A DNA stretch of 13,031 nt, taken from Euperipatoides rowelli. Taxonomy: Eukaryota > Onychophora > Udeonychophora > Euonychophora > Peripatopsidae. Of the stretch, positions 1-9,196 are shown piece by piece. The position numbers were made by a program, and so were the translations under genes. Position 1 is the stretch's first letter, and each line of letters opens with the position of its first letter. The notes under the pieces were generated by a model, which did no database searches, was not told the origin of the DNA, and saw nothing but the letters and a program-made list of their open reading frames with translations. The stretch lies in the NCBI GenBank assembly GCA_003024985.2, contig PXIH01S0019906.1; one strand, written 5' to 3'.

Positions 1-307
1 TGTTTTTTTATAAATTGTTAAATTGTTCTATGTCTTAAATAGTTAAATTTATTGTATTCTATGCATACATCTTGACTCTTGTTGAGGCTAATGCATATTT
101 TCTAATGTGTTGTACCTATGAGTGTTGAATAAAACCTATAATAATAATAAATCAGGCTACTGTAATCCTTTAAGAGTTATTAAAAGTGGCTTATTAGTAT
201 AATTTCTAATAAGTGTGACACACATTGGTGTAACAATTATTGTTTTGGATAAATTATTGAAAGAGGTCACTATACTATGCAATACTATAGTTTCAAATTT
301 GAAATTT
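1..307. other. AT-rich noncoding stretch
   Basis: No gene is visible. The stretch is AT-rich with short homopolymer runs. The only structure is a small inverted repeat: CTTATTAG at 190-197 answers CTAATAAG at 206-213 with an 8-base loop. Eight-base arms occur easily by chance in sequence of this composition, so no function is claimed. Confidence 0.6.
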
Positions 308-354
308 ATTAGCTAATCATAATCAAAATATTATTTTGATCAGGATTAGCTAAT
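308..354. repeat. Near-perfect 47-bp palindrome
   Basis: Two 23-base arms face each other around a single central base. The outer 11 bases (ATTAGCTAATC and GATTAGCTAAT) match perfectly, and the inner AATCAAAATA / TATTTTGATC parts match apart from two mismatches overall. With essentially no loop, this would form a cruciform or a tight hairpin RNA. It may be the remnant of a tiny foldback or MITE. No target duplication is recognised beside it. Confidence 0.75.
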
Positions 355-1185
355 CTTAACATAATTAGACTCAAGGTTTTGTGCATTAGCCAAATGGTTA
401 TAAATAAAAAAAGCCAAAGGAAGGATACAAGTTTTTTTTTAAATCAAATTTTAATATTAATTTCTCATACACTATAAAAAGAACTATAATTAAATTCTCA
501 AAATATATATTTTTTATAATAATGTAAGAAATTAAACTTGAATCCTGACAATTCTTTTTTTAAAATGAAAATTAAATTCAAAATCAGAAAGTGTAACCTA
601 ATTGAATTTTTTTATACATTTTAATTTTAAATTAAAATAAATATGGCTCAAGTTTAATGGGATCAAATAACCTTTCATTGAAGTCTTGATCTTATATTAA
701 AATGATGAGAGGGGGAGGGGGAGGAATCAGGAAAACTACAAAACTATAGTTTTAATTATTTCTTACTATCAGGTCAAATTCACAGCAGGAATTCAATGAA
801 ATGATTGCCTAGCTACCTGGCAGGCCATGTAAACGTGGTCTTTACTCAATGGTCTAAACACGGCACTGCAACTATCTTAAAAAATCTAATATTTTGTAAT
901 CATTATTTTTTTGTGCTTCAGGAAATACTATTACAGTAATAATGTAAATGCATATAAATACTATAGCCTACCTGCTACAGATACAAAACATCTGTGGCTA
1001 CCACTATTACTTATAATAATAATTGGAAGGCCTCTTCTCTCCTGTGCGTCATTACAATAAATCATTTGACACAGTTCAAGCACTTTTATGTAAATTTATT
1101 GATACACTCAATACCGTACAAAAGGACATATAACGGGTCTAGAATTTTTGATTTTAACAATCTCTACAGAACTCTTAACTAGTAT
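355..1185. other. AT-rich noncoding stretch with a purine run
   Basis: No supported gene. The one compositional oddity is a G-rich purine run at about 706-724 (GAGAGGGGGAGGGGGAGG), short of a full four-tract G-quadruplex motif. The open frame crossing 994-1182 starts at GTG, uses low-complexity AT-rich codons and shows no recognisable domain, so it is treated as chance. Confidence 0.6.
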
Positions 1186-1279
1186 TAATTTGTGTTCCAA
1201 TTGTAAGATTAAGATCTGGTTCTATAACAATAATTTGTGTTCCAATTGTAAGATTAAGATCTGGTTCTATAACAATAAT
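1186..1279. repeat. Perfect 45-bp tandem duplication (2.1 copies)
   Basis: A 45-base unit starting TAATTTGTGTTCCAATTG occurs twice head to tail without a mismatch, followed by the first four bases of a third copy. The match breaks one base outside on both sides. The lack of divergence suggests a recent local duplication or replication slippage. Because 45 is a multiple of three, the duplication keeps a reading frame open across 1148-1339, which gives a spurious ORF with a repeated peptide; that frame starts at TTG and resembles no known protein. Confidence 0.95.
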
Positions 1280-2518
1280 ACTATCAATTTCAACTTTTGT
1301 TGCTTCTTTTTCTTAGGTTTTATCTACTGTACATTGTAACTTTGAATATTAGGTCTATTACTCTTTTTAGGAAAAAATATTTATAAATACATATTTATAA
1401 TTATTGGACAACATTTATCCTAAATATTTTATATCTGACAAATTCTTAACCCGTCAAGTTGAAATGCATGGATGCACAATTGGGTATATTTCTTCCCGGC
1501 ACCTACTAGGAACTGTTATGTACTTATTTTGAGTCTATGTTAACCTAAATGTGATATTTGGGTAAAATTACATAATTAAAATAGTTTGAATATCGTATTT
1601 AAAACTAGCCTATTAGATATTTTCAAAATTATTTTTTGAAGTTCAAATTCTAATTTCATTTCTGTCAACTGCCTTGATTGGAGTCCATAATGATACTGTC
1701 CTAAAATTGAAATATAGAATGCAAGACACAAAAAAAATTATATTACGGTACTAACGTAAATAATATTTGTTTGATGCTTATAATTTGCAAAACACTGTTT
1801 AAGAGTTTTTCCTGAAAATGCGTACATGTGTAAAAAAAATACCCCACTTTGTCTTTATCTGTGAACAATTGACAGAATCAAAATGCTAAGTTTTCAGAGT
1901 AGGCTATTTGGATGAGTTTATTAGAAGGGTACAGTATATAAAGAAGGAAACATTTGAACAATTTGCACGTGAAGATATGTTAATTTAAAAATAGTTTGGG
2001 TATTTTCTACCCATGCGTGCTTCCATATGTGTTGACAACATAATCAAATCAGTCTCATGTCCTACTTAAATTGCTGGACAAACATTTTCACATAATGTGT
2101 TCTATGCCCCCCTTCCTCCCTAAAATATACTCGAACAACCATAAATGTAAACATTCTCATTCTGTACAATATTCCCAATGCTAATTGCTGAACGTACATT
2201 TCCCACAAAGGTGATTTACCCCCCTTCCTTACATTCTACTAAGAAATAATCATTGAATATACAGTATATTTACCAAAGACACATACTGTAGATTAAAAAT
2301 ATTCTGTATGCTTACATACACTGGTCACTTCTTTCAATTATAGTAATCGGATATCGTGCTATCTTTATATCAATAAGTAGGCTATAAACATATACAACAT
2401 ACATACAGCTCCAGGTGATTCCATTATGAATATATTAATGGCAGTATACATTTTAACAAATTAACCTTTAAAGTGGATTATGCTTCCCAGCCTCAGGGAT
2501 CAGAAAAAAATTATGATG
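1280..2518. other. AT-rich noncoding stretch
   Basis: No gene, RNA gene or transposon end recognised. The word CCCCCCTTCCT occurs twice in the same orientation, at 2107-2117 and 2219-2229, the only GC-rich islands in this stretch. Similarity around the two words does not extend, so they are probably unrelated C-rich runs. Confidence 0.6.
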
Positions 2519-2526
2519 TCATATAG
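2519..2526. repeat. Left 8-bp target-site duplication of hAT element
   Basis: TCATATAG lies directly left of the hAT element. TCATATAC at 3034-3041 lies directly right of it. Seven of eight bases agree, the expected length for a hAT insertion, and this fixes both element boundaries. Confidence 0.85.
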
Positions 2527-3033
2527 CAGTGATGGCGAACCTTTGACATGCATGTCACTAGGTGGCACACAAAAATGATATGGGTGGCACATCACATGAA
2601 CCTATTATGCATGGTGTAGTATTTATTTCATTCATATAATAAATAGGAAATTGTGTCTGTGAGAGCTGATGCCACCCCAAATAAGATGGGTAAACATAAT
2701 GGTTTTGCGAAAAATCTTAGTGAAGAAGTTCAACACCCTATTGTTCAGTTCCATTGCATTGTACACCAGGAAGCGTTGTGTGCAAAAGCAAGTATGAAGT
2801 CATTTGAAAGTGTACTATCGGTCGTAACTAAAATTGTGAATTTTATATCTGCACGTGCCCTAAATAATTGCCAGTTCTCGAAGATGTTAGATGAGGTGAA
2901 TTCTCAATAAGGTGGACTTCTTATGTAGGTACAATAATATTCATTGGCTGAGTCGTGGTGACACACTAGACATTTGAAAGTCATAAACCAAACTTCAAGT
3001 GGCACACTAGTCGGAAAAGGTTCACCATCCCTG
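2527..3033 (+). mobile_element. Internally deleted hAT transposon (507 bp)
   Basis: The ends are CAGTGATGGCGAACCTTT on the left and, read inward from the right on the minus strand, CAGGGATGGTGAACCTTT: 16 of 18 bases agree. The element is bounded by 8-bp duplications at 2519-2526 and 3034-3041. Subterminal GTGGCAC words recur on the left (about 2562 and 2584) and in inverted or related form on the right (about 2957 and 2999), as expected for transposase-binding repeats in hAT elements. The termini belong to the widespread animal hAT group whose ends read CAGnGATGGCGAACC. Inside is only a fragment of the transposase, so it is a deletion derivative that could move only with help from elsewhere. 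One mismatch in the target duplication and several in the inverted repeats suggest an old insertion. Confidence 0.92.
2647..2968 (+). pseudogene. hAT transposase fragment (GTF2IRD2/ZBED-like), broken
   Basis: An open frame from the codon after the TAG at 2644-2646 up to the TAA at 2908-2910 encodes about 87 residues resembling the middle of animal hAT transposases, the type also found domesticated in GTF2IRD2. Counting from the GTG at 2653, residues 4-18 (RADATPNKMGKHNGF) correspond to the family's TDGAPxMxGKxNGF segment, keeping the Asp taken as a catalytic residue of the RNase H-like fold. Residues 34-45 (HCIVHQEALCAK) contain the conserved C-x2-H pair of the inserted helical domain. The similarity continues past the stop as GGLLM, then another stop, then after a +1 frame change as HWLSRGDTL at 2942-2968, matching the conserved RWLSRG motif. 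Both stops stand where tyrosine codons are expected. The N-terminal DNA-binding part and the C-terminal dimerisation part are absent. No ATG start exists. It is a non-functional fragment inside the 507-bp element. Confidence 0.85.
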
Positions 3034-3041
3034 TCATATAC
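3034..3041. repeat. Right 8-bp target-site duplication of hAT element
   Basis: TCATATAC follows the right terminus CCATCCCTG directly and matches TCATATAG at 2519-2526 in seven of eight bases. Confidence 0.85.
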
Positions 3042-4323
3042 ACACTAATTCATTTATCTCAAACATTATTGGTGAAAGAATTCAAAGAAGTGCATAAGAA
3101 TCAACAAAACATAGTGATAGGCCTATTAATAATCCTTTTCTTTACAGAAACAAGATTAAAAATGGATAAAATATTTCTTCCATAAGTTTAGTTCATAAGT
3201 TTGTTTTAGCGAGGGCTGGAAACATTTATTTGAATAATCATAACATTGTATTATTAAAATTTAACTTCATTTCATTAAAAAAAAAAAAAAAAAGCACAGA
3301 CAAACTGATATAAAATAAACAATTATTAAAAAAAATGGATATTGTAATTTATTGTACAATAGTGATGGCTTCTGAGCATTGCACTTTAGTGGCTTGATAT
3401 ATAAAAAATAAAAATTTCCAATCTAGGAATAAAGTTACATTTTTATTAAATTATTTTTTTCCAAAGTTAATCTACATGGAACTAAATTTTAATCTTAATT
3501 TTATTTTGTGTAAAACCGACATGGTATCGTGGAATCAGTAAAAATATAGATTTTTTTTTTTAGTTAACAAGATTAGAATAATCATCTCTATGGAGAAATT
3601 GAATCAACCAAATATTTTGCTTTGTGTTGCAAAAATTAGATTTAATATCATAGTTATCAATATTTAACTATATTATATTCCAATCCTAAGAACTTGCCTG
3701 TAAATATTTTTAAGTCTTCTCAGAAAGAAATTAAGAGGTAAGTAAAATATCAGTAAAAGCTCAATAAACATGAATCAAGTTAATATATTTCATCCAAGGT
3801 AGATATTACAGTATTATTAATATGAAATAAATTTGCAGATAGCAACCGACATTAGTTGCAAAATTCAAACTAGAAATTCTTATCCTAATTATTTAAGCTT
3901 ACTGTATATACTGTATATATAAAGATATACAGTGCATCAATTTTGAGTAATTAAATGGAAGTCCAACCGACCACTGATTTCTAGTTAGTACCAATGGTAG
4001 TTCGTAATCTTGTTTAGTGGTTCAATAAAACGAAGCTGACTCGGACTGATGCCAATATGAATTTTTCATTAAAATTCTTAAGACTTCTAGGCATCATCAA
4101 TTTTCTCAAGAAAAATAAATAAATTGGAAAGCTAGGCTAGGCTTTAACATTGTAGTTAGTTTATTGCTGATGGGTATTGAAATTGTTTTGGTTTCTTTGA
4201 AATGGCCAGTGTTATACAGTAGATGCCAATATGTTTGAAATAGGCTTCAGCACCATCATTAATTTATATGAACATCAAACCAATGACGATATGTGGTATC
4301 ATAATTCAAAATATGTGTACAGA
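3042..4323. other. AT-rich noncoding stretch
   Basis: No gene recognised. It contains a 17-base poly-A run at 3277-3293. A short TACTGTATATACTGTATATATA simple repeat lies at about 3901-3920. I looked for a retroposon body upstream of the poly-A run and found none, so the run is read as a simple homopolymer. Confidence 0.6.
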
Positions 4324-4440
4324 CAAGGGGTGGAGAAACTTTTGGCATTTGAAGGCCACACAACTATATAGATAAACCATAAGGCCAAGCACCTCATGTA
4401 CACTCAAAAGGCCTTAGTTTACAATAGCAATAATAATTTG
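4324..4440 (+). mobile_element. Possible truncated hAT left end
   Basis: The sequence CAAGGGGTGGAGAAACTTTT followed by GGCATTTGAAGGCCACAC resembles hAT ends of the form CAGGGGTGGnCAAACTTTTnGG...GGGCCACA known from many animals. The right terminus (something like CCAAAAGTTTnnCCACCCCTG) does not appear downstream, and no 8-bp duplication can be assigned, so this would be a lone end. The internal boundary given is arbitrary. The match rests on recall of a family consensus and has several differences, so confidence is low. Confidence 0.35.
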
Positions 4441-5466
4441 AATATTTCCCAGCCCTTGACAAGGAATTTGAAAGAGAACTTTCTGGTAAAATCCTGTTGA
4501 AATATAGATATTTTCCAGCATAGATTAAAAACGGAATGTAAAAAAATAAATAAAGTTGACATACTTCCAGCCTATAATTAGTTAAAATTTAAAGTTTATG
4601 TAATTTGAATATTTTTATTTTATTGAATAAACTTTAATTTGTTTTTAAAAAGTAATTTCTATGAGAATAAATAAATTATGCAATCTTGTCTTGTGAATTA
4701 AACTATTTTAAAATTATAAATTTTATTGCGTTTATTTTCTTCTGATTTAAAAAAAAACAACTTAAAAGTTGTACATCAATCTCTTTATTAAAAAAATATA
4801 TATTAAGATTAATGGATATGAAATTGAGCAATTTTTCCCCAATTACTATACAGGACAATGTGAAGTTTAGTATAATTAATTGGATCAAGTAAGCAGTTCT
4901 TGGAAGCAAGCCACTGTCTCATAGATTAGCCTTTAGATTTTCAGAGCTGTATATATCATTCACCGTAAAGGCCCTGTCCAAGTGTCTATGCATGTCACCC
5001 CAGCACCTGACATTATAAGAATATTTTAGTGGTTATTCTTGGGCAACCCTAGACCTTAAAGACCCAGAGGTTATAAATACCAATTTTTAAGTAATTCCTA
5101 GCTAGATCTAATGGTTTTCACCACTACAAAAGCTCAACAACTAACTGTGGAATATTGTATTAGGACTTAGATTTGTCCAAATTTGCTCTCGAGGAATAAA
5201 TATGTAACATCCATTGTTATTTTCTTTGGAGTAAATTGAGCATTTTTTTCCAAACATACTGCTTGTCCATTAGTTGATGGATAAAATAGGATGGAATACT
5301 ATGTGCTTTAAGTCATATAATTTGCAAAACCATTGAAAATATTTAAAGTAAAATTGGTTCTGGTTTTACAATTTGTTCCAGAAATTCAAATGAACTACTT
5401 TAATATATACTGTATATATTTTGTGTGTAGGACAGTAAAAACAAATCATTAGGCCTAATCTAGTTT
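4441..5466. other. AT-rich noncoding stretch
   Basis: Nothing recognised as a gene or transposon. The open frame on the minus strand at 4703-4909 is rich in Leu, Ile, Phe, Asn and Lys, as AT-rich chance frames are, and has no domain, so it is not annotated. The segment at about 4960-5070 has a slightly higher GC content but no motif I can name. Confidence 0.55.
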
Positions 5467-5470
5467 TTAA
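5467..5470. repeat. TTAA target site, left
   Basis: TTAA immediately precedes the left inverted repeat CCCGGCAGTCGTC and matches TTAA at 6312-6315. TTAA is the fixed target site duplicated by piggyBac transposases. Confidence 0.7.
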
Positions 5471-6311
5471 CCCGGCAGTCGTCATGGTAACTTGAAATAC
5501 ATAATTAATATTCAAAAATTAATTTCTAGCTAATGCGCTGAACTAGAATATTATACAGCCTTTACTGCTTCTAAATTAGGAATAAACTTATACATTTTTA
5601 AAATCAGTATTTTATGCAGATTTCAAAAATAAAAAGCAAAAAATTCTATCTCTAACAACAGAGAAGCGGCATTGGAAAATGTAAGACTGGCTTTTTTCTT
5701 TTCTTTTTTTTTTATAGCCGACTTTTAGAAAAAAATTCATAAATAAAAATCTGTGTGTTGGATTTTTTTTTATATATTAAAATTCCTGACAAAAAATAGA
5801 ACAAAAAATACTATTTAAGTTTTTTTGTATTTGTTATAGATTTTGAAATATTTAACATAATGTATTATTTGTACATACAGTAAATACGAGCTGTAATTGT
5901 TTCAGTTGTATGCCGCTAACTTTTAGATAAAAATTCATAAATAAAAATCTGTTTGTTGGATTTTTTTTTATATATTAAAATTCCTGACAAAAAATAGAAC
6001 AAAAAATACTATTTAAGTTTTTTTGTATTTGTTATAGATTTTGAAATATTTAACATAATGTATTATTTGTACATACAGTAAATACGAGCTGTAATGGTTA
6101 AAGTTGTATGCCGTGCCGTGACTTTTAGAAAAAAATTCATAAATAAAAATTCTGTTTGTTGGATTTTTTTTTATATATATTAAAATTCATGACAAAAAAA
6201 GGAACACAAAATACTATTTAAGTTTTTTTATATCTGTTATATATTTTGAAATATATCTCACATATACACCGCGACTACTCATGCAACTTTCTGACCGCGA
6301 CGACTCCCGGC
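5471..6311. mobile_element. Non-autonomous piggyBac-like element (841 bp)
   Basis: CCCGGCAGTCGTC at 5471-5483 faces GACGACTCCCGGC at 6299-6311. As inverted repeats these agree in 11 of 13 bases, and TTAA lies directly outside both. Short inverted ends beginning with C-rich bases next to TTAA are the hallmark of the piggyBac superfamily. Near the right end CCGCGACTACTC (about 6270) and CCGCGACGACTC (about 6295) form a subterminal direct repeat, as many piggyBac-like elements have. The element encodes no transposase, so it is a MITE-like passenger. Most of its interior is a tandem array of a 198-bp unit (5716-6255). The outermost base pair differs between the ends (C against G when both are read inward), which may be decay. 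No autonomous partner lies in the window. Confidence 0.75.
5716..6255. repeat. 198-bp tandem repeat, 2.7 copies
   Basis: Three head-to-tail copies begin at about 5716, 5911 and 6109, each starting with GCCG followed by ACTTTTAGA and TTCATAAATAAAAAT. The first two are full length (195-198 bp) and differ by about five substitutions by eye. The third carries a duplicated TGCCG at its start, is more diverged, and stops at about 6255 after ATTTTGAAATAT. The array lies entirely inside the piggyBac-like element. The high identity of copies 1 and 2 against the more diverged inverted ends of the host element points to later amplification or homogenisation within the element. No coding potential. Confidence 0.93.
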
Positions 6312-6315
6312 TTAA
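6312..6315. repeat. TTAA target site, right
   Basis: TTAA immediately follows the right inverted repeat GACGACTCCCGGC and pairs with TTAA at 5467-5470. Confidence 0.7.
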
Positions 6316-7379
6316 TGCCAAATTCATCATAATGTTTTGAATAGAGCATGTAAAAGGAATACATATTTTTTTTTTTAATTTGTTTCATGTTAAACCATTT
6401 TTTAATATAAATTTCCTCATTCTCCAGGGGGATGGATTTTCTGGTAGTAGATTGTCAACTTATCAAATTCAGCACGTTTTTTAATTAGATGGTAAAAATG
6501 TTTTAATTTTTCTGTTTGATGTATGTTTCCTGAACTATTGACATGCCTTTATCTGATATACGAATCTAAAACTTCAGAATTAGGCTAAAGTAAAATCTCT
6601 CTGAAAGACATGTTTACTTTTTTGGGCATTAAGGGTTGGATTTTTAAGGGATCAGGGATCCCTTAACAGTAGTACAACTCCCCATTTTCTCAAAATCACC
6701 CCCCCCCTCCTCTTTTGGATAAGAGATACAGTAATATAGTAATGCCTTTTGTAAAAAAAAATATTTCTATACCGGTAATAGCCTATTTAGAAGTTTAATG
6801 TTCTAACCACTATTGTTTAATGTTTGTTAATGGTTTTTTCTATTTAGATTCTTTCTCATTATAAGATAGTTTAAGCTGATAACATGCCTATAGCTATTTC
6901 TTTAGAAGTAAACAAACTCAATTTGATTCTTTTTTCATTAGAATAATTAAGGTAGGTAAAAATCTTGATATGCTATTTCCAGAAATATACAGATAAATGA
7001 AGATAAATTTTGATAAGCTTCCATTTCAATAATACTATAAGCAATTATATTAATGCTATATAGTTTTTTAATATACATATATTTTTTAGAAATGCAAGTA
7101 AAAGTAATTTGTTATAGTGGATAGAATCATTTCAATAATTAAAAAAAAAATCTTAAGCATTTAATGTGTACTCAGCTGATTAATATATGGAATCTGAAGT
7201 AAATAAGCATCTTATTAGAGAGAAAATGAATTCCAAGGGAGAAGTAATATTATTATTAGTTGCTTAAAAAAATTTACAATCCTTTTAATAGTCACACTAA
7301 TTGGATAATTATTATTTTTTTATCATTTATTTTCAACAATCACCAAAAAAAAAAAAAAAAAAATTCCACTTGGTTTAAA
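6316..7379. other. AT-rich noncoding stretch with a 10-bp-arm palindrome
   Basis: No gene. A perfect inverted repeat lies at 6644-6666: TTAAGGGATC, a 3-base loop AGG, then GATCCCTTAA. Its outer ends are TTAA. A run of 8-9 C sits at about 6701-6709, and a 19-base poly-A run at 7345-7363. No retroposon body is recognised upstream of the poly-A. Confidence 0.6.
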
Positions 7380-7410
7380 AAAAAAATCCCCCTATTTGGG
7401 GGAATTTTTT
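7380..7410. repeat. A/C-rich hairpin
   Basis: AAAAAAATCCCCC faces GGGGGAATTTTTT around the 5-base loop TATTT, with a single A-A mismatch in a 13-base stem. On either strand the structure ends in a T run, so it resembles a bacterial intrinsic terminator by form, but in this eukaryotic context it is more likely a chance or repeat-derived palindrome. Confidence 0.7.
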
Positions 7411-7454
7411 ATTTAAGAAGTTAAATAAAAATGAAATTAGTAAGTTAAAATAGT

Positions 7455-7744
7455 GCCTAGAAACGGGGCCCAATAAGTGACATTTTACCGCATTTTTAAC
7501 ATCTGTGAATGTATTTCGTCATTACGGGAGGGCTGACTGTAGTTGTATCAAAATTATCTAAATCGCTAAAAAAAAGCTTTATTTCTCCTCTTGATTATCA
7601 TAGGGTTGGGGCATTGTGGATTTAATATGTAGTAGGAGTTAGTAATCAGGGTTATGGTAAGGTTAAGACTGTAAACAAAAAAATAATGCTACACATTTTG
7701 ATCATGTGACTAAAATGTCACTTTGTTGTGCCCTGTTTCTAGGC
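7455..7744 (+). mobile_element. Inverted-repeat MITE, copy 1 (290 bp)
   Basis: The left end GCCTAGAAACGGGGCCCAAT, continuing AAGTGACATTTTA, is answered on the right (minus strand, inward) by GCCTAGAAACAGGGCACAAC, continuing AAAGTGACATTTTA. The arms are about 33 bases with a few mismatches and one indel. A second, diverged copy lies at 9197-9493 in the opposite orientation; shared interior words include CATTTTACCGCATTTT, CAAAATTATC, GGATTTAA, AAGGTTAAGACTGTAAA and GATCATGTGACTAAA. Having two copies with the same ends confirms a mobile family. No coding capacity. I could not identify a matching target duplication, so the superfamily is unassigned; TA sits at a constant place near all four ends but within conserved flanks, so it is not proof of a TA target. 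Confidence 0.85.
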
Positions 7745-7950
7745 TCTTGTGTAAGTTAAGCCTGTTAGCTCCTCCCCCTGAAAACTGTATTGGTGTCAGT
7801 GTCTACAAGATTGAGCTAATTCAATGAATTAGTGACCTCTTTTTTTGGTAACAAATAGATTGTTTTTAAGGTTCGTCTTGAGTTCAAAGTGCCATTCAAG
7901 CTATCTGGATCTTGTACATCTTTGATTTTCACTACTGTATTATGCATATT

Positions 7951-8157
7951 GTAGCCTACTGTTTTATTGGTTTCCCCCTTCTCTCTGGGGAGGGAGGGAT
8001 GAAGAATGTCTGGTAAAATTTTAATTAGCTGTTAAGAAAATATGTTATTGAAAGGAATTTTGCTAACAGCTAAAATTTTAGAATAATATCCATCATTCCT
8101 TCATCTCCTCTTCCCCCTTCTTTTCAAGAAAAATAATAAAACAATACAATAACTACA
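7951..8157. mobile_element. Foldback element with imperfect arms (about 207 bp)
   Basis: The inner arms are clear: TAAAATTTTAATTAGCTGTTA at 8014-8034 faces TAACAGCTAAAATTTTA at 8064-8080, differing by a 4-base gap. Outward, the similarity continues with gaps. GAGGGAGGGATGAAG (about 7989-8004) answers CTTCATCTCCTCTTCCCCC (about 8099-8117). GTAGCCTACTGTTTTATT (7951-7968) answers AATAAAACAATACAATAACTAC (about 8134-8155). The loop is about 30 bases. This is a foldback or hairpin MITE with decayed outer arms. Exact ends and target duplication are not determinable by eye. Confidence 0.6.
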
Positions 8158-8419
8158 ACACAGGTGTTTTCTCATGAATGATTATTTAAACTACGGTTAA
8201 ACCACGTTCAGCCATGAACAAAGATTTTCCTTAGAATGATCACATTATTTCTGTCTAGGACAAGCAGCCAAGCNAACAAAAACATCAACTCAAATGCGGA
8301 TAGTTTAATTATTTTTAGATTAAAAATTATTTTGATATATCGGTTAATAAATGTAAGCTTAGAATAAAGATTTTAATTTTTAAAAAATATGCATAAGTCT
8401 TTTACAATAATATTGTAAT
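8158..8419. other. AT-rich noncoding stretch with one ambiguous base
   Basis: Nothing recognised. It contains one N at 8274, a sequencing or assembly ambiguity. Confidence 0.6.
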
Positions 8420-8485
8420 TAGTGGTGCACCGAATGCCGGCTTCACATTCGACTCCGGCTGAATAACGACAATTTTTCCATTATT
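8420..8485 (+). mobile_element. Possible lone hAT-like terminus
   Basis: TAGTGGTGCACCGAATGCCG, continuing GCTTCACATTCGACTCCGGCTGAATAACG, resembles hAT termini of the form TAGnGGTGCACCGAAT followed by alternating CGGC / GAAT words. Inside it CCGAATGCCGG and CATTCGACTCCGGCTGAAT are partial inverted repeats of each other, typical of such subterminal regions. No inverted partner end and no matching 8-bp duplication was found to the right, so the element is truncated or its other end has decayed beyond recognition. The inner boundary is approximate. Confidence 0.42.
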
Positions 8486-9196
8486 TATATCCAAGCTGGA
8501 GTTTTTATAAAATTAATTTCTTTCTTTGAAATCAGTGTTAGAAAAATACCAATTATCCTCTCTGAACCCTTAAACACAGAAATCAATCAATATCATTTTT
8601 AAACACACCTGCTAACTGTCCTGATGTAAAATAAAATGTTAAATCACTAGTGTCTATCGTGAAACTAATCAGCACAGATTACTAAAAAACAATCAATTGC
8701 ATATAGCTGTGCGGCAATTGTCCTAAATGGATTGACTGACTGATTTTTTTTATTTACAAGCATAATTTTTATCCTAGCCTGAACTCAAACTCCTACTAAA
8801 TAATAAATAGCTATGCTCAACCCTTATGATGTTTAGTAAGTGGAATGAACCTGATCGATCATATTCAATGATTTTTACATTATTTCCTTCAGCCCAGCTG
8901 TTAACCAATCAGTGGTTGTTTTTTAGTAATTAGTGCAGATAACGTTGCTCTGCAGACACTGCTATAAATGGTCTAACTTCTTTTTACGATTATATATATT
9001 AATATGATTAGGCATACTACTGTGTTTTTATTTAATTATTTATCAAAACAATAGCAATATATACTGTATTTATTTTTTAAATATGTTGATTTACAAGTAG
9101 TTATTCCTTTATTTTCATTAATAGAGAAAAAAATACATTTTTATTTTTAACACAAAATTTCAACTCCTCACTATTTTGGTTGACTTTTTGTCGAGC
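8486..9196. other. AT-rich noncoding stretch
   Basis: No gene recognised. It may include body sequence of the hAT-like element whose end is at 8420, but nothing proves it. CCAATCAG at 8905 lies 58 bases before TATAAA at 8963 on the plus strand, a promoter-like arrangement with no gene downstream; it is treated as coincidence. Confidence 0.55.

Noticed and set aside
706-724. G-quadruplex
   Set aside because: Only two long G tracts and short flanking ones; insufficient for the usual four-tract motif.
994-1182. 62-residue open frame, plus strand
   Set aside because: Starts at GTG, AT-biased composition, no domain, no neighbouring exon signals; expected by chance.
1148-1339. 63-residue open frame with a repeated peptide
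   Set aside because: The repeat is a by-product of the 45-bp tandem duplication; TTG start and no recognisable protein.
3277-3293. Poly-A tail of a retroposon or processed pseudogene
   Set aside because: No coding or retroposon body upstream and no flanking duplication recognised; same judgement for 7345-7363.
4703-4909. 68-residue open frame, minus strand
   Set aside because: Composition (Ile, Leu, Asn, Lys, Phe) is that of translated AT-rich noncoding DNA; no supporting features.
5716-6255. CRISPR-like array
   Set aside because: Units are long contiguous tandem copies without short repeats separated by unique spacers, in a eukaryotic setting.
7380-7410. Intrinsic transcription terminator
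   Set aside because: The shape fits a bacterial terminator, but the window is animal nuclear DNA with no upstream gene.
8905-8968. CCAATCAG followed 58 bases later by TATAAA, promoter-like
   Set aside because: No gene, cDNA-like frame or RNA gene follows, and TATAAA words are common in AT-rich DNA.
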